A stretch of DNA of 64,000 bases from Methylibium sp. NZG (GCA_001263235.1 LGRD01000018.1:1-64000), one strand, 5' to 3'; positions 43,102 to 52,267 are shown, counted from the stretch's first letter. Program-made: numbers and translations. Notes: a model not told the origin generated them from the sequence alone.

Positions 43102-44406
43102 CTCCTGGGCGACCGCATCGGCCGGCGCAAGCTGCTGCTGATCGGCGCCGCGGCCTTCGGCGCCGCGTCGGCCGTGGCGGCGTTCTCGAACAGCACGGAG
43201 ATGCTGATCGCCATGCGCGCGCTGCTGGGCGTGGCTGGCGCGACGCTGGCGCCATCGACGATGTCCCTCATCCGCAACATGTTCCACAACGAGCAGGAGC
43301 GCCGGTTCGCCATCGGCGTGTGGATGGCGAGCTTCTCGGCCGGCGCCGCCCTCGGCCCGCTGGTGGGCGGCGTGCTGCTGGAGTTCTTCGCGTGGGGGTC
43401 AGTCTTCCTCGTCGCGGTGCCGGTGATGCTGCTGCTGTTGCTGCTCGGCCCCGCACTGTTGCCCGAGTACCGCGACCCGGCCGCCGGACGGCTGGACCTG
43501 CCCAGCGTGCTGCTGTCCCTGTCTGCCGTGCTGTCGATGATCTACAGCCTGAAGCAACTCGCCGAACACGGCCTGGCGTGGCTGCCGGTGCTGCTGTTGT
43601 CGGCCGGCCTGGGCCTGGCCGCAGCGTTCGTCGCGCGCCAGCGGCGGCTGGCCTACCCGCTGCTGGACCTGGCGCTGTTCCGCCAACCGGCCTTCAGCGC
43701 CGCGATCGCGGCGTACGCCTTGCCGAGCGTGGCGATGTTCGGCATCTACATCTTCATCACCCAGCACCTGCAGCTCGTGCTCGGGCTGGGCCCGCTGCAG
43801 GCGGGCCTGGCCACCGTGCCGTGGGCGCTGGGCTTCGTGCTCGGCTCCTTAATGGCGCCGCGGCTGGCGCGCCGCGTCGCGCCGGGCTTCTTGCTCGCAG
43901 TCGGGTTGGCGGTCTCGGCCATCAGCTTCGGCCTGCTGATGCTGGCGGCCGGCCGCCACGGCCTGGCGGTGTTGGTGGCGGCCACGGTGTTGATGAGCTT
44001 GAGCCTCGCGCCGGTGTTCACGATTGCCAACGAGATGATCATCACCGCCGCCCCGCCCGAGCGGGCGGGCGCGGCGTCGGCGTTGTCGGAGACCGCGGCT
44101 GAGTTCAGCGGCGCGGTCGGCATCGCGTTGTTCGGCAGCGTGGGCACGGTGATCTACCGCACGGGTTTGTCGGCGCAGATGCCCGTGGCGCTATCGCCAG
44201 AGTTGGCCGGCAACGCGCTGGCCACGCTGGGCGGCGCGGTGGCAGTCGCGCAATCGCTGGGCGGGGCGACCGGCACGGCGCTACAGGCTGCGGCGCAGGC
44301 GTCGTTTGCCGACGCGCTGCGGTTTGCGGCAGCCGGTGGCGCGCTGGTCGTGCTGGCCGCCGCCGCGGTCTCGGCGAGCCTGCTGCGCAGACCGCCGCGC
44401 CCCTGA
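43099..44406 (+). pseudogene. MFS transporter (DHA2-type), N-terminus deleted
   Basis: The plus strand begins inside the family's A-like motif (LLGDRIGRRKLLLIG) that normally sits about 65-75 residues into the protein, after two transmembrane helices. The remaining part has about twelve hydrophobic segments and ends normally at 44406, with family features such as GVAGATLAPSTMSLIRNMF and PPERAGAASALSETAAEF. There is no plausible start before the motif except inside the antisense EAL sequence. The missing N-terminus should abolish drug/solute efflux. Confidence 0.8.
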
Positions 44407-44518
44407 ATGGCTTGCGGGACAGCGTGATGCCGGGGTGGCCACAGCGCTGACTATCATCGCGGCGTCGCAGCGTTGCAGCATTTGGGCGCTCGGCTGAGAC
44501 GATGGACAGGAGCTTGCC

Positions 44519-44914
44519 ATGAACACGATGTTTCGCGTTGCCGCCGGGGCGAGTCTGGTGGCGTTGTTCGGTTTGTCGGGGCCTGGGCCGGCCGTGGCTC
44601 AGAGCGCGGTCGAGTCTGCAGCCAACAAGGCCTCGGGTGTGGCCGTCAAGGTGGAGCGCGCGATCGAGCGCGGCGTCAAAGCTGCGGCCAGTGGCGTTGA
44701 ACGCGGCATGACGGCGGCGGCCAGCGGCGTGCAGCGCGGCGCGCAAGTGGCCGCCAGCGGGGTGGAGCGCGGCGTCAAGGCGGCGGCGGGCGGTGTCGAG
44801 CGGGGCGCACGTGCCGCCAGCAGCGCGGCCGGCACCGTGGCGCGCAAGGTCGGCACACCGACGGCGGCATCGGCGCCAGCAGCGCCGGCCGCGCCAGCCG
44901 CGGCTGCAAAGTAG
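44519..44914 (+). CDS. Secreted protein with five 11-residue helical repeats
   Basis: 131 residues. Signal peptide about 1-28 (ending AVAQS). Then five tandem 11-residue units on the pattern VERGVKAAASG (IERGVKAAASG, VERGMTAAASG, VQRGAQVAASG, VERGVKAAAGG, VERGARAASSA) at about 49-103, then an Ala/Pro-rich tail. Eleven-residue periodicity suggests an amphipathic or coiled alpha-helix, as in apolipoprotein- or LEA-like proteins. The repeats are 33 bp in DNA. No family recognised; the gene stands between the broken MFS gene and greB. Confidence 0.7.
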   Translation: MNTMFRVAAGASLVALFGLSGPGPAVAQSAVESAANKASGVAVKVERAIERGVKAAASGVERGMTAAASGVQRGAQVAASGVERGVKAAAGGVERGARAASSAAGTVARKVGTPTAASAPAAPAAPAAAAK

Positions 44915-44932
44915 CCGGGGCCGCAGCTCGGC

Positions 44933-45505
44933 ATGAGCAAGGCATTCACCCGCGAGCCCGAGGGCGCGCCAGGCGACGAAGGCGACGAAGACGACGTTGC
45001 ACCGCCCGCGTTGCCCACAGGCACCAAGAACTACCTCACCCCCACCGGCTACGCGCGCTTGCGCGGCGAGTTGCTGAACCTGCTCGACGAGGAGCGGCCG
45101 AAGACGGTCGAGGTGGTGTCGTGGGCGGCCAAGAACGGCGATCGCTCGGAGAACGGCGACTACCTGTACGGCAAGAAGCGGCTGCGCGAGATCGACCGGC
45201 GCATCCGCTTTCTGACCAAACGGCTGGACATCGCCGAGGTGGCCGACCCGTCGGTGCACCACGGCCGCGACCAGGTCTTCTTCGGCGCGACGGTGACTTA
45301 TGCGAACGCCGACGGCGACGAGCGCACGATCACCATCAAGGGCATCGACGAAGTGGACAGCCTGGCCGGCGAAGTGAGCTGGATCGCCCCGATCGCGCGC
45401 GCGCTGCTGAAGGCGCGTGTCGGCGACGAGGTGGCCCTGGCGACACCCGGTGGCGTCGAACGCATCGAGGTGGTGGCGGTCAGCTATCCGCGGCCCCTCG
45501 GCTGA
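44933..45505 (+). CDS. greB: Transcription elongation factor GreB
   Basis: 190 residues. N-terminal coiled-coil (about 32-105: NYLTPTGYARLRGELLNLL, WAAKNGDRSENGDYLYGKKRLREIDRRI in part) has the acidic tip residues that promote RNA cleavage in stalled RNA polymerase. The C-terminal FKBP-like domain (about 110-188) shows FFGATVTYANADG and WIAPIARALLKARVGD. GreB is preferred to GreA because of YGKKRLREIDRR and the longer acidic N-terminal tail (about 1-30). Convergent with spoT across 10 bp. Confidence 0.93.
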   Translation: MSKAFTREPEGAPGDEGDEDDVAPPALPTGTKNYLTPTGYARLRGELLNLLDEERPKTVEVVSWAAKNGDRSENGDYLYGKKRLREIDRRIRFLTKRLDIAEVADPSVHHGRDQVFFGATVTYANADGDERTITIKGIDEVDSLAGEVSWIAPIARALLKARVGDEVALATPGGVERIEVVAVSYPRPLG

Positions 45506-45515
45506 GGGACCGCGA

Positions 45516-47840
45516 TCAGGGTTTGACGCGCGCGACGCGCATCACCGCGCTGGATCGCTTGAGCTGCCGGATCACGCTGGCCAACTGCAAACGGTCGCGC
45601 ACGCTCAGCAGCAGGCGCAACTCGGTCGACTCGGCGGCCGGCTCGCTGCCCATGTCGATGTGGGTGATGTCGGCTTCGGCCGCGCTCACTGCCGCGGCCA
45701 CCTTGGCCAGCACGCCCTTGCCGTTGTGCAGCAGCAGGTTGATGCCGGTCTCGAACGAGCGGGTCGGCTGCTCGGCCCACTCGACGCTCATCCAGCGCTC
45801 GCTGTCGCGCTCGAACAGCCGCTTGCCCACGCTGCACTCGCTGGTGTGCACCACCAGGCCTTCGCCCCGGCCGAGGTAGCCCACGATCTCGTCGCCGGGG
45901 ATCGGCCGGCAGCACGGCGCCATCTGGACCGTGGCGCCTTCGCTGCCGTCGATCACCACCAGGCCTTGCGAGGGCACGTTGTCGTCGCTGCCGTAGCGGC
46001 CCATCGTCAGCGTGAGCGGGTCGGGCTTGGTGCCGCGTTCGGCCAGCAGCCGCGCCAGCCGCTTGGCGACGATGGTGGCGATCTTGCGCCCCAGGCCGAT
46101 GTCGATCAGCAACTCCGCGCGCGAACGGTTGCCGCTCCAGCGGGCGAGGGCCTGCCAGATGGCGGCGTCGGCGCTGTCTTTCTCGGTGCCCGGGCCGGGC
46201 CTGCCTGGCCCGCCGGCTGGGCTGGGCGTGCCTGGCAGTTGCAGGCCTTCGGCACGCAGCGCCTGGCCGAGCATCTTCTCGCCCAGGTCTTCCGACTCTT
46301 CCTGCTCCATGTTCTTCAGGTAGTGGCGGATCTTCGAGCGCGCGCGGCCGGTGCGCACGAAGTTGAGCCAGGCCGGGTTAGGGCGTGCGTTGGGTGCGGT
46401 GACGACCTCGACCACGTCGCCGCTGCCGAGCACGGTGCGCAGCGCCACCGGCTCGCCGTTGACCTTGGCGGCCACGCAATGGTCGCCCACGTCGGAGTGG
46501 ATGGCGTAGGCAAAGTCCACCGGCGTGGCGCCGCGCGGCAGCGCGAGGATCTTGGACTTGGGCGTGAACACATACACCGCGTCGGGGAACAGATCGATTT
46601 TGACGTGTTCGAGGAACTCCGACGCATCGCGCGTTTCGTCTTGGATGTCGATCAGCGACTGCATCCACATCGCGCTCAGGCGCTGTGCCTCCTGCGCGTG
46701 CGCTGGGCCGCTGTCGAAGGCCTTGTACATCCAGTGCGCGGCAATGCCTTTTTCAGCCACCGCGTTCATCGGCTCGGTGCGGATCTGGAACTCCACCGCC
46801 GTGCCCAGCGGGCTCACCAGCGTGGTGTGCAGCGACTGGTAGCCGTTCGCCTTCGGAATGGCGATGTAGTCCTTGAAGCGCCCCGGGATCGGCTTGAACA
46901 ACTGGTGCAGCACGCCCATCGCCATGTAGCACTCGGGCAGCGTGCTCACGACGATGCGAAAGCCGAAGATGTCGTTCACCTGCGCGAACGTCAGCCGCTT
47001 CTCGCGCATTTTGTTGTAGATCGAGAACAGCGTCTTCTCGCGGCCACTCACCTGCACCGTGACCTTGGCCTGCGTAAAAGCCTTTTCAACGTCACGCTGG
47101 ATGCGCTCGACGATATCGCGCCGGTAGCCGCGCGCTTTTTGCACCGCTTTCGACAGCGCCGCGTGGCGCCACGGCCGCAAGTGCTGGAATGACAATTCCT
47201 GCAGCTCGCGGTAAGTCTGGTTCAAGCCCAGGCGGTGGGCGATGGGCGCATAGATGTCGAGCGTGTCGCCGGCCACGCGCATGCGCTTGTTCGGCAGCAC
47301 CGCGTCCATCGTGCGCATGTTGTGCAGCCGGTCGGCGAGCTTGATGAGGATCACGCGCACGTCGCGCGCCATCGCCAGCAGCATCTTGCGGAACGACTCG
47401 GCCTGCGACTCTTCTCGGGTCGAGAACTGCAGCTTGTCGAGCTTGGTCAGGCCGTCCACCAGTTCGGCGGTCGGCGCGCCGAAGCGCTCGATCAGTTCGA
47501 CCTTGGTGACGCCGCAGTCCTCCATCGCGTCGTGCATCAGCGCGGCCATGATGGCCTGCACGTCGAGCTTCCAGTCGGCGCACAGGCCGGCGACTGCGAT
47601 CGGGTGCGTGATGTAGGGCTCGCCGCTGGCACGGAGTTGGCCCAGGTGCGCTTCGTCGGCGAAGCGGTACGCGTCGCGCACGCGCTTGAGGTCGGCGGCG
47701 TCGAGGTAGTCGAGCTTGCGGGTGAGGGCGGCGAACGAAGCGGCGGCGGGGTCGGGCGCAACGGAATTCACCGTCGCACGGGGCCGTTTGCCAGCGGCCG
47801 GCGGGGGGTCTTGCAGTGCGGTGGGAGTTCGGGAACCCAT
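45516..47840 (-). CDS. spoT: Bifunctional (p)ppGpp synthetase/hydrolase
   Basis: 774 residues. HD hydrolase domain (about 60-200) with catalytic-type residues intact: His65, His79 (YITHPIAVA), HDAMEDCG at 103-110. The RelA-type synthetase domain (about 250-370) has FGFRIVVSTLPECYMAMG and FKDYIAIPKANGYQSLHTT. Then TGS (about 400-460: VYVFTPKSKILALPRGATPVDFAYAIHSD in part) and a C-terminal ACT domain (about 695-774). Intact HD motif distinguishes it from RelA. It sets the stringent response. The order gmk-rpoZ-spoT is the usual one. Confidence 0.95.
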   Translation of the reverse strand: MGSRTPTALQDPPPAAGKRPRATVNSVAPDPAAASFAALTRKLDYLDAADLKRVRDAYRFADEAHLGQLRASGEPYITHPIAVAGLCADWKLDVQAIMAALMHDAMEDCGVTKVELIERFGAPTAELVDGLTKLDKLQFSTREESQAESFRKMLLAMARDVRVILIKLADRLHNMRTMDAVLPNKRMRVAGDTLDIYAPIAHRLGLNQTYRELQELSFQHLRPWRHAALSKAVQKARGYRRDIVERIQRDVEKAFTQAKVTVQVSGREKTLFSIYNKMREKRLTFAQVNDIFGFRIVVSTLPECYMAMGVLHQLFKPIPGRFKDYIAIPKANGYQSLHTTLVSPLGTAVEFQIRTEPMNAVAEKGIAAHWMYKAFDSGPAHAQEAQRLSAMWMQSLIDIQDETRDASEFLEHVKIDLFPDAVYVFTPKSKILALPRGATPVDFAYAIHSDVGDHCVAAKVNGEPVALRTVLGSGDVVEVVTAPNARPNPAWLNFVRTGRARSKIRHYLKNMEQEESEDLGEKMLGQALRAEGLQLPGTPSPAGGPGRPGPGTEKDSADAAIWQALARWSGNRSRAELLIDIGLGRKIATIVAKRLARLLAERGTKPDPLTLTMGRYGSDDNVPSQGLVVIDGSEGATVQMAPCCRPIPGDEIVGYLGRGEGLVVHTSECSVGKRLFERDSERWMSVEWAEQPTRSFETGINLLLHNGKGVLAKVAAAVSAAEADITHIDMGSEPAAESTELRLLLSVRDRLQLASVIRQLKRSSAVMRVARVKP

Positions 47841-48011
47841 GGCCCGAATTTAGCGCGGATTGCCCGCGCGAGGGTGTGCTGCAGGGGAAGCCCTAGCGGG
47901 GTCAGCCGCATCTCGGGCCGCACTCAGTCACGGGCATCGAGCCCGCTCCTTCGCCGGGGCCGGTGCTGGTCGATCCCCGTGAACGGGGCCCCTCGCCCTT
48001 CGCTCTGGCCC

Positions 48012-48215
48012 CTAGACCGGGACCTTCCTCAGCATCTCGATGCCGATCTCGCCTGCAGCAATTTCGCGCAGCGCGGTCACGCCCGGCTTGTTCTTGGTCT
48101 CGATCTTCGGGGCGTGGCCCTGGCTCAACATGCGCGCGCGGTAGGTCGCGGCGAGAACCAGCTGAAAGCGGTTCGGAATCTTGACAAGGCAGTCTTCAAC
48201 GGTGATGCGGGCCAT
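48012..48215 (-). CDS. rpoZ: RNA polymerase omega subunit
   Basis: 67 residues from ATG 48215. [20 protein letters not shown] and the helix [16 protein letters not shown] are the omega hallmarks. Omega helps assemble the core enzyme and forms one ppGpp site in proteobacteria. It lies between gmk (45 bp upstream) and spoT on the same strand. The 170-bp gap to spoT contains GC-rich inverted sequence (CCCCGTGAACGGGG) but no gene. Confidence 0.96.
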   Translation of the reverse strand: MARITVEDCLVKIPNRFQLVLAATYRARMLSQGHAPKIETKNKPGVTALREIAAGEIGIEMLRKVPV

Positions 48216-48260
48216 GGGCAAGGTTCCAGTCAGGGTGAACGCGAGGGTGCGAAAACAGTG

Positions 48261-48881
48261 TCAGCTGAGATCGAGGGCGGCAAACACGGCCGACTTGCTT
48301 CGGAGCTGAGCGGCGTACTTGAGTCGCTGCGAGTGAACGATCGTCTTCAGGTCGAAGACCGCCGCCTCAAACAAAGAATTGATTATAACGAAGTCGAAAT
48401 GCCGAGCCTGCGCCACCTCGATGCGCGCATTGGCCATGCGCTGCTCGATCACCTCGGGCCGGTCTTCGCCGCGGCGCTGCAGCCGCTGCAGCAGCTCGGT
48501 CCAGCTCGGCGGCAGGATGAAGATCAGCACCGCGTTCGGGAACAGCTGCTTGATCTGCAGCGCGCCCTGCCAGTCGATCTCGAGCACCACGTCCTGCCCG
48601 CCCTGGATGCGCGCCTCGATCGCCGCGCGCGAGGTGCCGTACAAGTGGCCGTGCACCTCGGCCCACTCGAAGAAGTCGCCACGCGCCACCATCGCGCGGA
48701 ACGCCGGCTCGTCGATGAAGTGGTACTCGCGGTCCTGCTGCTCCTGCCCGCGCGGCGAGCGTGTGGTATGCGAAATCGACACCACCAGCTGGTGGTCCAG
48801 TTCGAGCAGCGACTTGACCAAGCTGGACTTGCCGGCCCCGCTGGGGGCGGCCACGACGAAGAGGTTTCCGGGGTAGTCCAT
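48261..48881 (-). CDS. gmk: Guanylate kinase
   Basis: 206 residues. It phosphorylates GMP to GDP. P-loop [10 protein letters not shown] at 12-21, [19 protein letters not shown] near 37-55 for GMP binding, [15 protein letters not shown] near 69-83, [12 protein letters not shown] near 98-109 and the lid [14 protein letters not shown]. First of gmk-rpoZ-spoT. In related genomes yicC usually precedes it directly, whereas here two plus-strand genes intervene. Confidence 0.96.
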   Translation of the reverse strand: MDYPGNLFVVAAPSGAGKSSLVKSLLELDHQLVVSISHTTRSPRGQEQQDREYHFIDEPAFRAMVARGDFFEWAEVHGHLYGTSRAAIEARIQGGQDVVLEIDWQGALQIKQLFPNAVLIFILPPSWTELLQRLQRRGEDRPEVIEQRMANARIEVAQARHFDFVIINSLFEAAVFDLKTIVHSQRLKYAAQLRSKSAVFAALDLS

Positions 48882-49183
48882 GAGCGGTTCGCCGTTGGGG
48901 AAGGGCTACTGCCGGGCAGTCTATCAGCCGACTCTGATGCGGACGCGTTGGGCCGCTCCGGGGCCGGTCCGCCATGGGGCAGCTTGTCGCGCCCCTGGCA
49001 ACCACCGCCGTCGCGCGTGGCCGTTGTCTTGCAACGTGCGCTGTCGCACAGACCGGCCATCGGGGCAGACGCAAGATCGGGACGCGATGACACCTCCGCG
49101 AGCCGTCGGCAACGGGTGTCGCCGGCCCGGCACCCAACGCCACGACGACCGGTGGCCCGCCCTCCGGAGGACCGCGCCACCCG
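48882..49183. other. 302-bp intergenic region
   Basis: Lies between the divergent starts of gmk and the hypothetical gene at 49184, so it must hold both promoters. It is GC-rich. Short frames on both strands look like coincidences of composition. I see no convincing -35/-10 pair, RNA or repeat. Confidence 0.5.
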
Positions 49184-49567
49184 ATGTTGCAGACCGATGC
49201 CAAGGCCAACGCGATGCTCGACAACAAGACCCCGCTTTCGCCAGATTCGACGGCCCCACCGCTGGCTGAAGAGGCGGCAGAGCGTCTGCGTGAGCGAATG
49301 GAAGCGGAGCAACTTCGCGTTCGTGTCATCGCGCTGGAGAACCTGGTCATCGCCCTGTTGGCACAGGTGCCCGTGGAGCAACTCGCCCTGGCGCGCGACA
49401 TGGCAGGCTACATCTCGCCTCGGCCAGGCTGCACGCCGCATCACCTCACCCTGCGGGCCGCAGACGAGATGCGCAGCCTCCTCGATCGCGCCACCCCTTT
49501 TCGCGCCACCCAATTTCGCGTTGCCCCATTTCGCGTTACCCCTTTTCGCGTCGGGCCCGCGGCCTGA
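49184..49567 (+). CDS. Hypothetical protein with coiled-coil
   Basis: 127 residues from ATG 49184 (ATG 49211 is also possible). A helical middle (about 25-60, EEAAERLRERMEAEQLRVRV) runs into a conserved-looking segment VPVEQLALARDMAGYISPRP and HHLTLRAADEMRSLLDRA. The last ~22 residues (TPFRATQFRVAPFRV...) come from a 15-bp tandem repeat. No family recognised. It is 11 bp upstream of an sdhB-like gene and probably co-transcribed with it. Confidence 0.55.
   Translation: MLQTDAKANAMLDNKTPLSPDSTAPPLAEEAAERLRERMEAEQLRVRVIALENLVIALLAQVPVEQLALARDMAGYISPRPGCTPHHLTLRAADEMRSLLDRATPFRATQFRVAPFRVTPFRVGPAA
49494..49553. repeat. 15-bp tandem repeat at the end of a coding region
   Basis: Four units of CCCCTTTTCGCGCCA type (variants CCCAATTTCGCGTTG, CCCCATTTCGCGTTA, CCCCTTTTCGCGTCG). 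The phase is in-frame and yields a TPFR/QFR/APFR/TPFR peptide at the C-terminus of the hypothetical protein. Confidence 0.88.
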
Positions 49568-49578
49568 CGCCTTCCGCC

Positions 49579-50277
49579 ATGCACCACTTTCACATCTTTC
49601 GCTACGACCCGGGCCGCGACGACGCGCCGCGCATGCAGGTGCTCGAACTCGAAGTCGATCCCGGCGACCGCATGCTGCTAGACGTGTTGGCGCGGCTGAA
49701 GGCCATCGACCCGAGCCTGAGCTTTCGGCGTTCCTGCCGCGAAGGCATCTGCGGCTCGGATGCGATGAACATCAACGGCAAGAACGGGCTGGCCTGCCTC
49801 ACCAACATGCGTACGCTGCCCGCCAGGGTGGTGCTCAAACCTCTGCCGGGCCTGCCCGTCATCCGCGACCTGATCGTCGACATGACGCAATTCTTCAAGC
49901 AGTACCACTCGATCAAGCCCTACCTCGTCAACGACGGGCTGCCGCCGGAGCGCGAACGGCTGCAGTCGCCCGAACAGCGCGAGTCGCTCAACGGTTTGTA
50001 CGAGTGCATCCTGTGCGCCTGCTGTTCTTCGGCCTGCCCGAGCTACTGGTGGAACCCCGACAAGTTCGTCGGCCCGGCGGGCCTGCTGCAGGCCTACCGA
50101 TTCCTGGCGGACAGCCGCGACACGGCCACGACAGAACGGCTCGACAATCTGGAAGATCCGTACCGCGTCTTCCGCTGCCGCAGCATCCTGAATTGCGTGG
50201 ACGTGTGCCCGAAGAACCTGTTGCCGGCCGCCGCGATCGGCAAGATCAAGGAGATGATGCTCCGACGGGCCGTGTGA
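49579..50277 (+). CDS. sdhB: Succinate dehydrogenase/fumarate reductase iron-sulfur subunit (unlinked copy)
   Basis: 232 residues. The [2Fe-2S] ligands are Cys53, Cys58, Asp61 (SCREGICGSD) and Cys73; Asp at the third position is normal for SdhB. The C-terminal half carries the [4Fe-4S]/[3Fe-4S] set CILCACCSSACPSYWWNP and CRSILNCVDVCPKNL. It should couple succinate oxidation to the membrane quinone through partners SdhA/C/D, none of which is here. An isolated copy next to yicC-gmk suggests a duplicate or relocated gene; whether the genome has another sdhB cannot be seen. Confidence 0.92.
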   Translation: MHHFHIFRYDPGRDDAPRMQVLELEVDPGDRMLLDVLARLKAIDPSLSFRRSCREGICGSDAMNINGKNGLACLTNMRTLPARVVLKPLPGLPVIRDLIVDMTQFFKQYHSIKPYLVNDGLPPERERLQSPEQRESLNGLYECILCACCSSACPSYWWNPDKFVGPAGLLQAYRFLADSRDTATTERLDNLEDPYRVFRCRSILNCVDVCPKNLLPAAAIGKIKEMMLRRAV

Positions 50278-50326
50278 TGGGCCGTGCTACCGCCCCCCCA
50301 TTTCGGCGCTGCGGATTGCCAGGGAG

Positions 50327-51271
50327 CTACTCAATGTTTTGCACCTGCTCGCGCATCTGCTCGACGGCCACCTTCATCTCGACGGCGACGTTCGTCAACT
50401 CCAGCGACGCAGCCTTCGACCCCAAGGTGTTTGCCTCGCGCAGCAACTCCTGGATCAGGAAATCCAGCCGCTTGCCCACCTCGCCGCCGGCCTTGAGCAA
50501 GCGGGTGATCTCGTCGAGATGCGCGCGCACGCGTGCCAGTTCCTCCGCCACGTCGATGCGGATCGCGTAGGCCGCGGCTTCGTTGAGTGCGCGCTCCTGC
50601 AGCGCCTCGCGCGGGATGGTTTGTGCGGCACCTGTCGACTCCAGCGCCTCTTGCCAACGTTCGAGAAAGCGCTGCTGCTGGCGCTTGACCACGGTCGGCA
50701 CGAGCGGCTCGGCCTGATCGCTCAACTCGCGCAAGCGCTGCACGCGTTCCATCAGCACGCCCACGAGGCGATCGCCTTCGCGGGCGCGAGCTTCCTTCAG
50801 GCCCGTGATGCAGCGCCGCGCGGCGTCGAGCGCGGCCTCGTCGAGCTTCTCCGCAGGCGCGCTGCCCTTGCACCACACCAGCACTTCGTGCACCGACAGG
50901 CCGGCAGCCTTCGGCAGCCAGCTTTGCACGGTGCCTTCCAGGCGCGACAAGCGGTTGAGCTGATCCGGCTGCGGTTGCGGCCATGCGGTGTCGGCGTCGC
51001 TGCGGGTGTTCAGTCGCAACTCGATCTTGCCGCGCCGGAACGCTGTGGTCAGCAGTTCGCGCAGGCCTGGCTCGAGCGACCGCAACTCATCCGGCAGGCG
51101 AAAACCAAGGTCCAGAAAGCGGCCGTTGACGGACCGCAGTTCGATGCTCACATTCGGTTGCACGGAGCCTTGCGGCCGGGGCGCTGCGCCTTCCGTTTGC
51201 ACCCCTGAAAGGTGTGCGGAAGTGACGCCCGCGGAGGCGCTTGCGTAGCCGGTCATACTGTAGACTGCCAT
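50327..51271 (-). CDS. yicC: YicC family endoribonuclease
   Basis: 314 residues. N-terminal YicC domain (MAVYSMTGYASA; SIELRSVNGRFLDLGFRLPDELR in two parts; KIELRLNTRSD) and the C-terminal DUF1732 helix RIDVAEELARVRAHLDEITRLL, GKRLDFLIQELLREANTLGSK. E. coli YicC is reported as an endoribonuclease acting on sRNA. An insertion of about 15 residues after position 15 (ASAGVTSAHLSGVQTEGAA) is longer than usual. Divergent from the kinase gene across 27 bp. Confidence 0.93.
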   Translation of the reverse strand: MAVYSMTGYASASAGVTSAHLSGVQTEGAAPRPQGSVQPNVSIELRSVNGRFLDLGFRLPDELRSLEPGLRELLTTAFRRGKIELRLNTRSDADTAWPQPQPDQLNRLSRLEGTVQSWLPKAAGLSVHEVLVWCKGSAPAEKLDEAALDAARRCITGLKEARAREGDRLVGVLMERVQRLRELSDQAEPLVPTVVKRQQQRFLERWQEALESTGAAQTIPREALQERALNEAAAYAIRIDVAEELARVRAHLDEITRLLKAGGEVGKRLDFLIQELLREANTLGSKAASLELTNVAVEMKVAVEQMREQVQNIE

Positions 51272-51298
51272 CGGACTTGTGCCTCTGAAATTTCAATT

Positions 51299-52267
51299 AT
51301 GTCAAAGCTGAAGCCCGCCCCTTTGCCTGCTGGCACCGTGGTGGGTGGCTACCAGATCATCAAGAAGCTGGCGGCCGGCGGGTTCGGTGTGGTGTACTTG
51401 TCCGAAGACTCCGACCGCCGCCTGGTCGCGCTGAAGGAGTACCTTCCTGCCTCCCTCGCCGAGCGTGCGGCGGGCGAATTGACCCCTCGCGTCAAGCCCG
51501 AAAAACTGCCGCTGTACCGCCTCGGGCTCAAGAGCTTCTTCGAAGAAGGCCGTTCGCTCGCGCAGATCGCCCACCCGAGCGTGGTGTCGGTGCTGAACTT
51601 CTTCCGCGAGAACGAAACCGTCTACATGGTGATGAACTACCTGCAGGGCGACACCCTGCAAGACTTCATCGTCACCGCGCGCGACCTGAAGCGCGACAAG
51701 GTGTTCCGCGAGTCCACCATCCGCAGTCTGTTCGACGAGATCCTGCGCGGCTTGCGCATCGTGCACCAGCACAAGATGCTGCACCTGGACATCAAGCCCG
51801 CCAACATCTTCATCACCAACGAAAACAAGGCCGTGCTGCTCGACTTCGGCGCCGCGCGCGAGGTGCTGAGCAAGGAAGGCAACTTCATCCGCCCGATGTA
51901 CACGCCGGGCTTTGCTGCGCCCGAGATGTACCGCCGCGACGGCACGCTGGGCCCCTGGACCGACATCTACGCCATCGGCGCGTGCATCTACGCCTGCATG
52001 CAGGGCTACCCGCCCAACGACGCGCCGCAGCGCATCGAAAAGGACCGCTTGGCGCTGAGCCTCTCGCGCTTGCGCAATGTCTACTCCGACAACCTGATCG
52101 AGGTGACCGAGTGGTGCATGTCGCTCGACCCGCTGTCGCGCCCGCAGAGCGTGTTCGCGCTGCAGAAGGAACTCGCGCGCGAGACGGAGCGCCACTACAC
52201 CAAGCTCAGCTTCAGTGAACGCCTCAAGCTGCAGCTTGAAAATCTGACGTCTGGCGCGAAGAGCTAG
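51299..52267 (+). CDS. Serine/threonine protein kinase
   Basis: 322 residues from ATG 51299. Complete Hanks-type kinase: glycine loop LAAGGFGVVYL (24-34), Lys46 (VALKEYL), catalytic Asp164 in LHLDIKPANIF (HLD instead of HRD, so a non-RD-type loop), DFG Asp182 and APEM near 215. No transmembrane or sensor domain follows, so it is cytoplasmic. The PP2C phosphatase starts 6 bp downstream, giving a kinase/phosphatase pair. Targets unknown. Confidence 0.92.
   Translation: MSKLKPAPLPAGTVVGGYQIIKKLAAGGFGVVYLSEDSDRRLVALKEYLPASLAERAAGELTPRVKPEKLPLYRLGLKSFFEEGRSLAQIAHPSVVSVLNFFRENETVYMVMNYLQGDTLQDFIVTARDLKRDKVFRESTIRSLFDEILRGLRIVHQHKMLHLDIKPANIFITNENKAVLLDFGAAREVLSKEGNFIRPMYTPGFAAPEMYRRDGTLGPWTDIYAIGACIYACMQGYPPNDAPQRIEKDRLALSLSRLRNVYSDNLIEVTEWCMSLDPLSRPQSVFALQKELARETERHYTKLSFSERLKLQLENLTSGAKS

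Noticed and set aside
49736-49760. SdhB with a missing cluster cysteine (Asp at the third [2Fe-2S] position)
   Set aside because: E. coli SdhB also has Asp at this position; it is a normal ligand variant.
51788-51820. Kinase regarded as inactive because HRD reads HLD
   Set aside because: Catalytic Asp, Lys46, DFG and the glycine loop are all present; HLD loops occur in active bacterial kinases.
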